Shown one piece after another: positions 43,037 through 52,656 of a stretch of DNA of 64,000 bases. This stretch comes from Streptomyces asoensis (lineage in GTDB: Bacteria; Actinomycetota; Actinomycetes; Streptomycetales; Streptomycetaceae): assembly GCF_013085465.1 (NCBI RefSeq), contig NZ_CP049838.1:6262001-6326000 (forward strand). Direction: 5' to 3'. Each line of letters begins with the position of its first letter. The stretch's first letter is position 1. Both the position numbers and the translations under genes were made by a program. The notes under the pieces were generated by a model. It did not search any database, was not told the DNA's origin, and worked only from the letters and a program-made list of their open reading frames with translations.

Positions 43037-45082
43037 ATGCCGAACCGACTGGCCCATGAGACGTCCCCGTACCTCCTCCAGCACGCCGACAACCCCGTCG
43101 ACTGGTGGCCCTGGTCGGCGGAGGCCTTCGAGGAGGCGCGCAGGCGGGGCGTGCCGGTGCTGCTGAGTGTCGGATATTCGAGCTGCCACTGGTGCCATGT
43201 GATGGCGCACGAGTCGTTCGAGGACCAGGAGACCGCCGACCACCTCAACGAGCACTTCGTCAGCGTGAAGGTCGACCGGGAAGAGCGTCCCGACGTGGAC
43301 GCCGTCTACATGGAGGCCGTGCAGGCGGCCACCGGCCAGGGCGGCTGGCCCATGACCGTGTTCCTGACGCCCGACGCCGAGCCCTTCTACTTCGGGACGT
43401 ACTTCCCGCCCGCGCCCCGGCAGGGCATGCCCTCTTTCCGGCAGGTGCTGGAGGGGGTGCGGCAGGCCTGGACCGAGCGGCGGGACGAGGTGGCGGAGGT
43501 CGCCGGGAAGATCGTCCGGGATCTGGCGGGGCGGGAGATCTCCTACGGGGACGGCATGGCCCCCCAAGAGCAGGAGCTGTCGCAGGCGCTGCTGGGGCTG
43601 ACCCGGGAGTACGACCCGCAGCGGGGCGGGTTCGCCGGCGCGCCGAAGTTCCCGCCGTCGATGGTGATCGAGTTCCTGCTGCGCCACCACGCGCGGACCG
43701 GCGCCGAGGGCGCCCTCCAGATGGCCCGGGACACCTGCGAACGGATGGCCAGGGGCGGGATCTACGACCAGCTCGGCGGCGGGTTCGCCCGGTACTCCGT
43801 CGACCGTGACTGGATCGTGCCGCACTTCGAGAAGATGCTGTACGACAACGCCCTGCTGTGCCGGGTCTACGCCCACCTCTGGCGGGCCACCGGCTCGGAG
43901 CTGGCCCGGCGGGTCGCCCTCGACACGGCCGACTTCATGGTGCGCGAACTCCGCACCGAGCAGGGCGGGTTCGCCTCCGCGCTCGACGCCGACAGCGACG
44001 ACGGGAGCGGGAAGCACGTCGAGGGCGTGTACTACGTCTGGACGCCCGAGCAGCTCACCGAGGTGCTCGGGCCGCAGGACGCCGAGCTCGCCGCCCGCTA
44101 CTTCGGCGTCACCGAAGAGGGCACCTTCGAGCACGGCTCCTCCGTCCTCCAACTCCCGCAGCAGGACGAGGTCTTCGACGCCGAGAGGATCGCCGGCATC
44201 AAGGAGCGGCTGCTGCGCGAGCGCGGCGGACGGCCCGCCCCGGGCCGGGACGACAAGGTCGTCGCCGCCTGGAACGGGCTCGCCATCGCCGCGCTCGCCG
44301 AGACCGGCGCCTACTTCGACCGGCCGGATCTCGTCGAGGCCGCGGTCGGGGCCGCCGATCTCCTCGTCCGGCTGCATCTCGACGAGCAGGCCCGCATCGC
44401 CCGTACCAGCAAGGACGGACAGGCCGGGGCCAACGCGGGGGTCCTCGAGGACTACGCCGACGTGGCCGAGGGGTTCCTTGCCCTCGCCTCCGTCACCGGG
44501 GAGGGCGTCTGGCTGGAGTTCGCCGGATTCCTGCTCGATCACGTCCTCGTCCGGTTCGTCGACCCCGAGTCGGGTGCGCTGTACGACACCGCGGCCGACG
44601 CCGAGCGGCTCATCCGGCGTCCGCAGGATCCGACCGACAACGCGGTGCCCTCCGGCTGGACCGCCGCCGCCGGCGCGCTGCTGAGCTACGCCGCCCATAC
44701 CGGTTCGGAGCCCCACCGCACCGCCGCGGAGCGGGCGTTGGGCGTCGTGAAGGCGCTCGGGCCGCGGGTGCCCCGGTTCATCGGATGGGGGCTCGCCGCC
44801 GCCGAGGCGCTGCTCGACGGGCCGCGCGAGGTCGCCGTGGTCGTGCCCGGCACGGCTGACCCGGCCTCAGCGGCGTTGCACCGTACGGCACTTCTGGGCA
44901 CCGCCCCGGGGGCCGTCGTCGCGTTCGGTACCACGGGGAGTGACGAGTTCCCGTTGCTCGCCGACCGGCCGCTGAGCAACGGTGAACCGACGGCGTACGT
45001 CTGCCGTAACTTCACGTGTGACGCGCCGACCACCGACCCGGAGCGACTGCGCACGGCGTTGACCACCGTGGTGAGCGGCTGA
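43037..45082 (+). CDS. thioredoxin-fold DUF255 protein, YyaL/SPATA20 family
   Basis: A 681-residue protein, full family length. The N-terminal thioredoxin-like DUF255 domain (about 1-165) carries [21 protein letters not shown] and the CHWCHVM motif, where CxxC would be the redox or binding pair. The rest (about 180-670) is an (alpha/alpha)6 barrel like N-acylglucosamine 2-epimerases, with [13 protein letters not shown]. Function is not established. I chose the ATG at 43037 because the family begins there; ATG 43028 is an alternative. Confidence 0.9.
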   Translation: MPNRLAHETSPYLLQHADNPVDWWPWSAEAFEEARRRGVPVLLSVGYSSCHWCHVMAHESFEDQETADHLNEHFVSVKVDREERPDVDAVYMEAVQAATGQGGWPMTVFLTPDAEPFYFGTYFPPAPRQGMPSFRQVLEGVRQAWTERRDEVAEVAGKIVRDLAGREISYGDGMAPQEQELSQALLGLTREYDPQRGGFAGAPKFPPSMVIEFLLRHHARTGAEGALQMARDTCERMARGGIYDQLGGGFARYSVDRDWIVPHFEKMLYDNALLCRVYAHLWRATGSELARRVALDTADFMVRELRTEQGGFASALDADSDDGSGKHVEGVYYVWTPEQLTEVLGPQDAELAARYFGVTEEGTFEHGSSVLQLPQQDEVFDAERIAGIKERLLRERGGRPAPGRDDKVVAAWNGLAIAALAETGAYFDRPDLVEAAVGAADLLVRLHLDEQARIARTSKDGQAGANAGVLEDYADVAEGFLALASVTGEGVWLEFAGFLLDHVLVRFVDPESGALYDTAADAERLIRRPQDPTDNAVPSGWTAAAGALLSYAAHTGSEPHRTAAERALGVVKALGPRVPRFIGWGLAAAEALLDGPREVAVVVPGTADPASAALHRTALLGTAPGAVVAFGTTGSDEFPLLADRPLSNGEPTAYVCRNFTCDAPTTDPERLRTALTTVVSG

Positions 45083-45295
45083 GACACCAAGAATCAACAT
45101 CAAAACACCGTCGATCCGCAGGGAAAAGCTGAGCACCTGTTCGGATAAGTCGGGTTACGAGCGACAGAGTTCCGAAACAATCTATTTATCGGAAGAGTTC
45201 CCGGACTTCACAGAGTCCCCCTAGTCTCTCCACAGTGACGCGACGGATGTGACACGCCGTCGCGACAGGGGGCTCTGGGATCTGGGGGGATCTGC
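45083..45295 (+). promoter_or_regulatory. AT-richer promoter region of the glycan operon
   Basis: This intergenic stretch is notably AT-richer than its surroundings. It contains an inverted repeat TTCCGA/TCGGAA (45170-45175 and 45189-45194, 13-nt spacer) and a -10-like TAGTCT at 45222-45227. A well-spaced -35 was not identified. GGGGGG at about 45284-45289 is the ribosome-binding site for the TTG start at 45296. Confidence 0.45.
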
Positions 45296-46636
45296 TTGCT
45301 CACGTCTGTCTTCATCGCTGCCGTCTCACTGGCCTTGTTCTGGATGGCGGCGTTCACCCTGTGGTGGCAGATGCACGCGTGGCGTACGCCCGAAGTGCTT
45401 GCTTCCACCCGGTTCAGCAGTCCGGACGGCGACGAACACGTCTCCTTCTCGCTGCTGCTTCCGGCACGGCACGAACAAGCCGTGCTGGACCACACCATCC
45501 AGCGGCTGCTGGAGTCCAGCCACACCGACTTCGAGATCATCGTCATCGTGGGTCACGACGACCCCGAGACCACGGCGGTGGCCGAGAGTGCCGCCGAACG
45601 CGACCCGCGCGTCCGTGTCGTCGTCGACACCCACGAGAAGAAGAACAAGCCGAAGGCCATGAACACGGCGCTGCCGCACTGCCGCGGCGATGTCGTCGGA
45701 GTCTTCGACGCCGAGGACCAGGTCCATCCCGAGCTGCTCGCCCATGTCGACCACGCCTTCCGCACCACGGGGGCCGACGTCGTGCAGGGCGGGGTGCAGC
45801 TCATCAACTTCCACTCCAGCTGGTACAGCCTGCGCAACTGCCTGGAGTACTTCTTCTGGTTCCGCTCCCGGCTCCATCTGCATGCGCAGAAAGGATTCAT
45901 CCCGCTGGGTGGCAACACCGTCTTCGTGCGGACGCACACCCTCAGGGAAGCCGGCGGCTGGGACCCCGACTGCCTGGCCGAGGACTGCGATCTCGGTGTC
46001 CGCCTCTCCAGCGTCGGCAAGAAGGTCGTCGTCGCCTACGACTCCGACATGGTGACCCGGGAGGAGACCCCGGGCTCGCTCATGTCCCTGCTCAAGCAGC
46101 GCACCCGCTGGAACCAGGGCTTCCTCCAGGTCTACCGGAAGAAGGACTGGAAGCAACTCCCCGGGTTCGGGCAGCGGTTGCTGGCCCGCTACACCCTCAT
46201 GACGCCCTTCCTTCAGGCGTTCTCCGGGGTGATCATCCCGCTCAACGTGGCGATCGCGCTCTTCCTCGACGTGCCCGTCGGGATCGCCTTCGTCACCTTC
46301 CTGCCGGCCGTGACGGCACTCGTCACCTTCGTCTTCGAGCTCGTCGGCCTGCACGACTTCGGCAAGCAGTACGGCCTGCGCGTCCGCCTCGTCCACTACC
46401 TCAAACTCGTCGTGGGCGGCCCCTTCTACCAGGTCCTCCTCGCGGGAGCCGCGATGCGCGCCGTCTGGCGTGAACAACGCGGCCGCAACGACTGGGAGTT
46501 GACCTCACATGTCGGCGCGCATCTGACCGCGGCCACCCCTGGACCCGCGAGCGGACCTGCGACCGGGCCCGCTTCCGATCCCGTGGCCGGACCCGCTTCC
46601 GATCCCGCAGCGATCCGAGAGGACGTTCCTGCGTGA
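45296..46636 (+). CDS. processive family 2 glycosyltransferase (polysaccharide synthase)
   Basis: A 446-residue membrane glycosyltransferase. One helix at the N-terminus (about 3-25) is followed by a cytoplasmic GT-A domain and a C-terminal membrane block (about 300-400). All processive-synthase motifs are visible: DAED (138-141), ED (229-230) and QRTRW (268-272), as in BcsA/cellulose-like or hyaluronan-like synthases. It would polymerise a beta-glycan and export it. The C-terminal tail has low-complexity Gly-Pro-Ala/Ser-Asp repeats. TTG start, first gene of a four-gene operon. The stop overlaps the next start as GTGA. The sugar is unknown. Confidence 0.9.
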   Translation: MLTSVFIAAVSLALFWMAAFTLWWQMHAWRTPEVLASTRFSSPDGDEHVSFSLLLPARHEQAVLDHTIQRLLESSHTDFEIIVIVGHDDPETTAVAESAAERDPRVRVVVDTHEKKNKPKAMNTALPHCRGDVVGVFDAEDQVHPELLAHVDHAFRTTGADVVQGGVQLINFHSSWYSLRNCLEYFFWFRSRLHLHAQKGFIPLGGNTVFVRTHTLREAGGWDPDCLAEDCDLGVRLSSVGKKVVVAYDSDMVTREETPGSLMSLLKQRTRWNQGFLQVYRKKDWKQLPGFGQRLLARYTLMTPFLQAFSGVIIPLNVAIALFLDVPVGIAFVTFLPAVTALVTFVFELVGLHDFGKQYGLRVRLVHYLKLVVGGPFYQVLLAGAAMRAVWREQRGRNDWELTSHVGAHLTAATPGPASGPATGPASDPVAGPASDPAAIREDVPA

Positions 46637-48282
46637 CCTCCACCCTTCCCGCGGTGACCACCGGCACGGTCCCCGCGCAGCGCCGGCCTGTGCCTGATCC
46701 ACGTTCGACCGGCCGAACGGCCTTGCCGAAGCGGCTGCGCCGGTCCCGTCCCGACCTGATCCTGTGCGGCGCGCTCCTGGTGGCGATCCTCGTCGTGCAG
46801 GGCTGGAACATCGCCGACTACCCGACCCTCAGCGACGACGAGGGCACCTACCTCGCCCAGGCCTGGGCCGTCCAGGAGGGCAAGGGCCTCGCCCACTACA
46901 CCTACTGGTACGACCACCCGCCCCTCGGCTGGATCCAGCTCGCCCTGCTGACCTGGATCCCCAAGCTGATCAGCCCCGACTCGATGACCGTCGGCGCGAT
47001 GCGGGCCACGATGCTCGTCATCAGCGCGGCCGGCGCCGTCCTCGTCTACGTCCTCGGGCGGCGGCTGTCGCTGCCCCGATGGGCGGCCGGGCTCGGCATG
47101 GTCCTGTTCGGGCTCTCCCCGCTCTCGGTCGTCCTCCAGCGGGAGATCTTCCTCGACAACCTGGCGGTGATGTGGACCCTGCTCGCGTTCACCCTGGCCG
47201 CCTCGCCGAGCCGCCACCTCTGGCACCACTTCGGGGCGGGCATCGCCGCCGCGACGGCCGTGCTCACCAAGGAGACGATGCTCTTCGTCCTCCCGGCGGT
47301 CTTCGTCACCATGTGGCGGCACAGCCACCGCGACACCCGTAAGTTCGCCCTCACCGGCGCGGTCACCGCCTGTGTGCTGATCGGTCTCGCGTATCCCCTC
47401 TTCGCCCTGCTCAAGGGCGAGTTGCTGCCGGGCAGCGGCCATGTCTCCCTCTGGGACGGCATCGCCTACCAGATGACCAGACCGGGGTCGGGCTTCATCC
47501 TCGACCAGGGCTCGGGGTCCTACGGCGTGCTCCGGTCGTGGCTCTACTACGACCGCGTGCTGATCCTCGGCGGCCTCGCGGGCGCGCTGCTGCTCCTGCT
47601 CACCTGGCGCTGGTCGGTCACCGCCCGCGCCCTCGCCGGACCGTCGCTTGCGGTGGCGATCCTCGCGGTGGTCGCGATGCGGCCCAGCGGCTACCTGCCC
47701 GCGATGTACGTCATCCAGGCGCTGCCGTTCCTCGCGCTCGTCCTCGCCGGCGGCACGGCGAGCGTCGCCCACGCCGTCCTGCGCAGACGACGTGGACCGG
47801 ACGAGGCGCGGTGGCGGACCGGCGGCCGCTACGCCCTCGCGGCCGTCCTGGCCCTGGCGGCGGGGGCGTACGTCGTCCCGCGCTGGTACGACGGCGACCG
47901 CACCGCCGTCACCGCCGACGCCAACGCCCCCTACCGGGCCGCCTCCGCATGGCTGGCCACGGAGGTCGAGAACCCGGCCGACACCCGTGTCCTGGTCGAC
48001 GACGCGCTCTGGCTGGACCTGGTGCACGCCGGCTACCGGCCGGGACTCGGGGCCATCTGGTTCTACAAGGCCGACCTCGACCCGGCCGTCACCAAGACCC
48101 TGCCGAACGGCTGGCGGGACATCGACTACGTCGTCGCCTCGCCGACCGTCCGGCGGGACGCGAGCGACCTGCCGCAGGTCGGGGCGGCCCTCGAACACTC
48201 GACGCCGGTGGCCACCTTCGGCTCCGGTGAGGACCGGATCGAGATCCGGCGGATCCAGACCGACTCCGGAGGCGTCCGATGA
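46633..48282 (+). CDS. GT-C glycosyltransferase, PMT/ArnT-like
   Basis: A 549-residue integral membrane protein with about eleven to twelve hydrophobic helices. The family signature is D68-D69-E70 in TLSDDEGTYLAQAW on the first extracytoplasmic loop, and HPPLGWIQLALL follows. These enzymes move a sugar from a polyprenyl-phosphate donor to an acceptor on the outer face. A soluble C-terminal part (about 430-549) follows the last helices. The gene overlaps both neighbours by 4 bp, so it is made in step with the polymerase and the DPM-like enzyme. A decorating role on the polymer is inference. Confidence 0.9.
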   Translation: MTSTLPAVTTGTVPAQRRPVPDPRSTGRTALPKRLRRSRPDLILCGALLVAILVVQGWNIADYPTLSDDEGTYLAQAWAVQEGKGLAHYTYWYDHPPLGWIQLALLTWIPKLISPDSMTVGAMRATMLVISAAGAVLVYVLGRRLSLPRWAAGLGMVLFGLSPLSVVLQREIFLDNLAVMWTLLAFTLAASPSRHLWHHFGAGIAAATAVLTKETMLFVLPAVFVTMWRHSHRDTRKFALTGAVTACVLIGLAYPLFALLKGELLPGSGHVSLWDGIAYQMTRPGSGFILDQGSGSYGVLRSWLYYDRVLILGGLAGALLLLLTWRWSVTARALAGPSLAVAILAVVAMRPSGYLPAMYVIQALPFLALVLAGGTASVAHAVLRRRRGPDEARWRTGGRYALAAVLALAAGAYVVPRWYDGDRTAVTADANAPYRAASAWLATEVENPADTRVLVDDALWLDLVHAGYRPGLGAIWFYKADLDPAVTKTLPNGWRDIDYVVASPTVRRDASDLPQVGAALEHSTPVATFGSGEDRIEIRRIQTDSGGVR

Positions 48283-49469
48283 GCCACGACTACACCGAGT
48301 ACAGCGCCCCCGTCCCCGATCTGAGCGCCGCCGAACTCGCCGAGCCCGGCGCGGTCACCATCGTCGTGCCGACCTTCAACGAGTCGGCGAACATCCGTCA
48401 GCTGCTGCACCGGATCACCGAGTCGGTGCCGTCCCGGCTGCCCTGCGAGGTCGTCTTCGTGGACGACTCCACCGACGACACCCCCGAGGTCATCCGGGAC
48501 GCGGCACGCGACTGCCCGTTCCCGGTGACCGTGCTGCACCGGGAGGAACCGGTCGGCGGACTCGGGGGCGCGGTCGTCGAGGGGATGAAGACGGCCGGGT
48601 CGGACTGGATCGTCGTCATGGACGGCGATTGCCAGCATCCCCCGTCCCTGGTACCGGAGTTGGTGGCCACCGGGGAGCGGTCGAACGCCGGGCTCGTCGT
48701 CGCCTCCCGGTACATCAAGGGCGGCAGCCGCGCCGGGCTCGCGGGCAACTACCGGGTGGCCGTCTCCCGCGGGGCCACCTGGCTCACGAAGTCCCTGTTC
48801 CCGCGCAGACTGCACGGCATCAGCGACCCGATGAGCGGGTTCTTCGCGATCCGGCGCAGCGCGGTCACCGCCGACGTCCTCAAGCCGCTCGGCTACAAGA
48901 TCCTCCTCGAACTCGCCGTCCGCAGCCGCCCGCGCGCGGTCAGCGAGGTCCCGTTCGTCTTCGAGGAGCGGTTCGCCGGCGAGTCCAAGTCGAGCGCGCG
49001 GGAGGGCTTCCGCTTCCTGCGCCACCTGGTCGGACTGCGCACCGCGTCGCCGGTCGCCCGCATGGTCGGCTTCGGGCTGATCGGGGCGACCGGGTTCCTG
49101 CCCAACCTGCTGGGGCTGTGGGCCCTCACCGTCGCCGGACTGCACTACGTGCCGGCCGAGATCCTCGCCAACCAGCTCGGCGTCGCCTGGAACTTCGTCC
49201 TCATCGAGCATCTGCTGTTCCGCGACCGCCGGGCCCATCGCCGCTGGTGGGACCGGGCCGGCCGGTTCGCGCTGCTCGCCAACGCCGACCTGGTGCTGCG
49301 CATCCCGCTGATCGCGCTGTTCGTGCACCGGTTCGGGATGGGCGCGCTGTCCGCGACCGCGCTGGCGCTGGTGACGACGTTCGTCGTGCGCTTCGCCGGT
49401 ACCGAAGCGCTGGTCTACCTCCCCCGCAGGAGGCCGCGGGAGAGCCGCACCGCAAGGAGAGCCGTGTGA
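48279..49469 (+). CDS. DPM1-like glycosyltransferase fused to GtrA flippase-like domain
   Basis: A 396-residue two-domain protein. Residues about 25-250 form a GT2 polyprenyl-phosphate-sugar synthase of the DPM1 type, with TIVVPTFNESANI, VDDSTDDT and the DxD motif at 115-117 (MDGDCQHPP). Residues about 265-385 form a GtrA domain with four helices (GFGLIGATGFLPNLLGLWAL, AWNFVLIEHLLFRDR), which is linked to flipping of the lipid-linked sugar. ATGA overlap with the GT-C gene and GTGA overlap with the oxidase gene confirm operon structure. It supplies the donor for the GT-C enzyme. Confidence 0.93.
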   Translation: MSHDYTEYSAPVPDLSAAELAEPGAVTIVVPTFNESANIRQLLHRITESVPSRLPCEVVFVDDSTDDTPEVIRDAARDCPFPVTVLHREEPVGGLGGAVVEGMKTAGSDWIVVMDGDCQHPPSLVPELVATGERSNAGLVVASRYIKGGSRAGLAGNYRVAVSRGATWLTKSLFPRRLHGISDPMSGFFAIRRSAVTADVLKPLGYKILLELAVRSRPRAVSEVPFVFEERFAGESKSSAREGFRFLRHLVGLRTASPVARMVGFGLIGATGFLPNLLGLWALTVAGLHYVPAEILANQLGVAWNFVLIEHLLFRDRRAHRRWWDRAGRFALLANADLVLRIPLIALFVHRFGMGALSATALALVTTFVVRFAGTEALVYLPRRRPRESRTARRAV

Positions 49470-51901
49470 ACAGACGCCGCAGACGGATCGCGATGCTGGC
49501 GGTGACGGGCCTCACCGGAGGCCTGTTGCTGGCAGGCCCGCAGCCCGCGTCCGCCGCCAACCTCATCAAGAACGCCGGCTTCGAGACGGCGGGTACGGAC
49601 GGCATGCCGTACTGCTGGGAGAAGTCGGGGTGGGGCGACAACGACTTCGCCTTCGCGCACACCTCGGACGCGCACACCGGCGCCAAGGCCATGAAGGTGA
49701 CGCTGACCCGCCGGGTCGACGGCGACCGCAAGGCGCTGATCACCGAGTCGGCGGAGTGCGCGCCCGCGGTGGCGCCGGGCAAGCAGTACGACCTGTCGCT
49801 CTGGTACAAGTCGACGACCCCCGACACCTCCGTCACCCTCTTCCGGCACGACACGACGGCGGGCTGGCAGTACTGGACGGACCTCAAGACGCTGGACATG
49901 GCGTCCGCCTACACCGAGGCCACCGTCCGCACCCCCGCGGTGCCGGCCGGCACCGACCGCATCACCTGGGGTGTCTCCGTCTACGGGACCGGCTCGGTGA
50001 CCACCGACGACTACACGATGGAGCAGGTGCCGGACGTCCTCCCGCCCGCGACCTGCACCGGCACCGCCGACAGTTGCGCCAACGGCAGATGGGACGTGCT
50101 GCCCACCCAGAACCCGGTCCGCTCCATGCACTCCGTCGTCCTCAACAACGGCAAGGTGCTGCTGATCGCCGGCTCCGGCAACAGCGAGGAGCAGTTCAAC
50201 GCGGGCACGTTCACGTCGGCGGTGTACGACCCGGCGAACGGCAGCTACAAGGTCGTCCCCACGCCGAAGGACATGTTCTGCTCCGGGCACGTGCAGCTCC
50301 AGGACGGGCGCGTCCTCGTGATGAGCGGCAACAAGGCCTACCCGGTGGTCGGCGGGCACGGCTACGAGGGCTTCAAGGACTCGTACATCTTCGATCCCGT
50401 CACCGAGACGTACAGCAGGACCAACGACATGAACGACGGCCACTGGTACCCGTCGGCCACGGTCATGGGCAACGGTGACGTGCTGTCCTTCGGCGGGCTG
50501 CGCGAGGACTCGACCGGATCGGTGACGGCCGAGCTGTTCTCGCAGGCCGAACAGCAGTGGCAGCCGCTGTGGAAGGTCAACCAGACCTGGTCGTACTGGG
50601 GTCTGTACCCGTCGATGATCCTGATGCAGGACGGCCGCCTCTTCTACTCGGGCAGCCATGTCTTCGGCAACAACATCCCGGGCACGGGCTCGGCGATCTA
50701 CGACTACGACGCCAACACGGTCACCCAGATCCCCGGCCTTCAGAACAAGGACCAGCGCGACCAGTCGGCGAGCGTCCTGCTGCCCCCGGCGCAGGACCAG
50801 CGGGTCCTCACCCTCGGCGGCGGCAACATCGACTCCAACCCGGACGGCAACCGGCTCACCGACATCATCGACCTGAAGGCCGCGAACCCGTCGTACGTCG
50901 CCGGACCGCCGCTCCCGCAGGGCACCGTCGACCTCGGCAACGGGCCGGTCGCCGAGACCGGCAACCAGGGGAAGATGTACGTCTCCGCGGTGCTGCTCCC
51001 CGACGGCAAGGTGCTGGAGACGGGCGGCGCGCTGCACAACCGGGCCGACCCGGTCTTCGAGTCGTCGCTCTACGACCCCGGCACGAACACCTTCGATCCC
51101 GTCGCCGCCGACCCGCAGGCCCGCGGCTACCACTCGTCCTCGTTCCTGCTGCCCGACGGCCGGGTGATGTCGACCGGCGACAACCCGGGCAACGGCACCT
51201 GGAACCACAACGTGTCGATCTACACCCCGCCCTATCTGCTCAAGGGCACCCGGCCGGCGATCACGTCGGTCATCGACACGGAGTGGACGTACGGCGACAC
51301 CCAGCGCATCACGGTGGACCGGCCCATCGCCAAGGCGGAGCTGATCCGCCCGGCGGCGGTGACCCACTCCTCCGACCCGAACCAGCGCTTCGTGGACCTC
51401 CCGCTGTCGGTAGACGGCAACAACGTCGACCTCAACGTGACGAGCAACCCGAACCTGGCGCCGCCCGGCTGGTACATGCTCTTCGCGGTGGACGCGAACG
51501 GGGTGCCGTCGGTGGCGAAGTGGGTGCACCTCCAGGGCCCGGCCGGACTGAGCGCGGACTCCGCGTCGACGTTCTCGGTGTCCTCGGGCACCGAGGCCGC
51601 ACCGCACGTGCACTCCTTCGCCGACGACCTGACCGGCAAGGTCACCGGCCCCGGCAGGAAGAGGACCTCGCAAGCGGTCGGCCCGACCGTCTCCGGCTGC
51701 GACCGGCACTACGGCTCGATCAACGTGTGCGTGCCGACGGCGTTCCCGGCGACGGTGAAGAAGACGACGGCCGCCCGCTGCTCCTGGCTCAAGGCCAACG
51801 ACTACGGCCGACTGAAGGTCAACGGCAAGGACGACCCACTGGGGCTCGACCCCGACCGGGACGGCCTCGCCTGCGGAAAGGGTGATCTGCGCAAGGGCTA
51901 G
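49466..51901 (+). CDS. secreted copper radical oxidase (galactose oxidase/GlxA-like) with excalibur domain
   Basis: An 811-residue secreted protein. A signal peptide (about 1-30, RRRRR then hydrophobic, ending PASA) precedes a carbohydrate-binding-like domain (about 31-185), a kelch-type propeller (about 205-590), a galactose-oxidase early-set domain (about 590-700) and a C-terminal Cys/Asp excalibur domain ending DPDRDGLACGKGDLRKG. Every copper-site residue can be placed: C272 (MFCSGH) and Y328 (HWYPSA) for the thioether-linked radical pair, Y555-H556 (GYHSSS) and H634 (VTHSSD). Substrate oxidation at C6 of a sugar is expected. GTG start with AAGGAG, overlapping the previous stop as GTGA. 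Confidence 0.92.
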   Translation: MNRRRRRIAMLAVTGLTGGLLLAGPQPASAANLIKNAGFETAGTDGMPYCWEKSGWGDNDFAFAHTSDAHTGAKAMKVTLTRRVDGDRKALITESAECAPAVAPGKQYDLSLWYKSTTPDTSVTLFRHDTTAGWQYWTDLKTLDMASAYTEATVRTPAVPAGTDRITWGVSVYGTGSVTTDDYTMEQVPDVLPPATCTGTADSCANGRWDVLPTQNPVRSMHSVVLNNGKVLLIAGSGNSEEQFNAGTFTSAVYDPANGSYKVVPTPKDMFCSGHVQLQDGRVLVMSGNKAYPVVGGHGYEGFKDSYIFDPVTETYSRTNDMNDGHWYPSATVMGNGDVLSFGGLREDSTGSVTAELFSQAEQQWQPLWKVNQTWSYWGLYPSMILMQDGRLFYSGSHVFGNNIPGTGSAIYDYDANTVTQIPGLQNKDQRDQSASVLLPPAQDQRVLTLGGGNIDSNPDGNRLTDIIDLKAANPSYVAGPPLPQGTVDLGNGPVAETGNQGKMYVSAVLLPDGKVLETGGALHNRADPVFESSLYDPGTNTFDPVAADPQARGYHSSSFLLPDGRVMSTGDNPGNGTWNHNVSIYTPPYLLKGTRPAITSVIDTEWTYGDTQRITVDRPIAKAELIRPAAVTHSSDPNQRFVDLPLSVDGNNVDLNVTSNPNLAPPGWYMLFAVDANGVPSVAKWVHLQGPAGLSADSASTFSVSSGTEAAPHVHSFADDLTGKVTGPGRKRTSQAVGPTVSGCDRHYGSINVCVPTAFPATVKKTTAARCSWLKANDYGRLKVNGKDDPLGLDPDRDGLACGKGDLRKG

Positions 51902-52623
51902 CCGGCGAACTCCGCCAGGGCGCGCTCCACGATGGCCACCAGCTGCTCGTGGTGCGCGCCCTTCCAGTACGCGCGCCCGCAGGACAGGCACTGCGCGAAC
52001 ACGTCGTACGACTGCCGCGTGCCGTGGCGCAGCTGGTCGGCGACCTCCTCCTTGGTGGCCTTGCGCAGCAGGCCGTTGCAGGCGGTGCACCGCGTCCAGG
52101 GAAGCAGTTCGGGCGCGAACCGGTCGAGGACGTCGCGGAGCTGCTCCTCGGGGTCGGTGCTGTAGACGTACGCGCCCGCCCACAGCTCGCGCCGCCGCAG
52201 CAGGCCCCGGTCCCGGCTGAGCATGACGCGCTGTTCGGCCGCCGAGCGGGCGGCGAGCGCCGGGTCGCCGATGTCGGTCGACTCGTACGCCGTGTCCACG
52301 CCGAGCAGACGCATCCGGCGGGCCAGGGTGCCGAGGTGGACGTCGAGCAGGAAGCGCAGCGGCGCTCCCGGGATCCGCTGGGGGCGGGCCACCGGGCGGA
52401 CGGTCACCGACTCGCCGGCGGCCGGGATGTGCGAGACCGGTACCGCACGGCCGTCGACGAGCAGGGTGCCGACCTCCGTGAGGGGCACCCCGAGCGACTC
52501 GACGACATGGCCGAGGGTGGAGACGCCGTCGACGCCGAGCGCGGTGGCTCCAGCGCGCCGCGCCTGCGGGACGAACAGGGCAAGCTCCGGGGCGACTTCG
52601 ACGCGGATCTCGAATGCGTTCAC
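51898..52623 (-). CDS. Mut7-C RNase domain protein with ubiquitin-like N-terminus
   Basis: A 241-residue protein. Residues about 1-80 are a ThiS/MoaD-like ubiquitin fold, and about 85-235 form a Mut7-C PIN-type RNase domain. PIN landmarks are FLLDVHLGTLARRMRLLGVD with an acidic residue, the LSRDRGLL segment and two CxxC pairs (CTACNGLL and CLSCGRAY) binding zinc. It probably cleaves or binds RNA. It converges with the oxidase gene and overlaps it by 4 bp. Confidence 0.88.
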   Translation of the reverse strand: MNAFEIRVEVAPELALFVPQARRAGATALGVDGVSTLGHVVESLGVPLTEVGTLLVDGRAVPVSHIPAAGESVTVRPVARPQRIPGAPLRFLLDVHLGTLARRMRLLGVDTAYESTDIGDPALAARSAAEQRVMLSRDRGLLRRRELWAGAYVYSTDPEEQLRDVLDRFAPELLPWTRCTACNGLLRKATKEEVADQLRHGTRQSYDVFAQCLSCGRAYWKGAHHEQLVAIVERALAEFAG

Positions 52624-52656
52624 CTGGTCAGGATGGCACGGGGGAGGGGCGGGGGC

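Noticed and set aside
47648..51901. 1417-residue frame running through the GT-C and DPM-like genes into the oxidase gene
   Set aside because: The first 600 codons are low-complexity out-of-frame translation of the two glycosyltransferase genes. Only the part from 49466 is real, as the oxidase.
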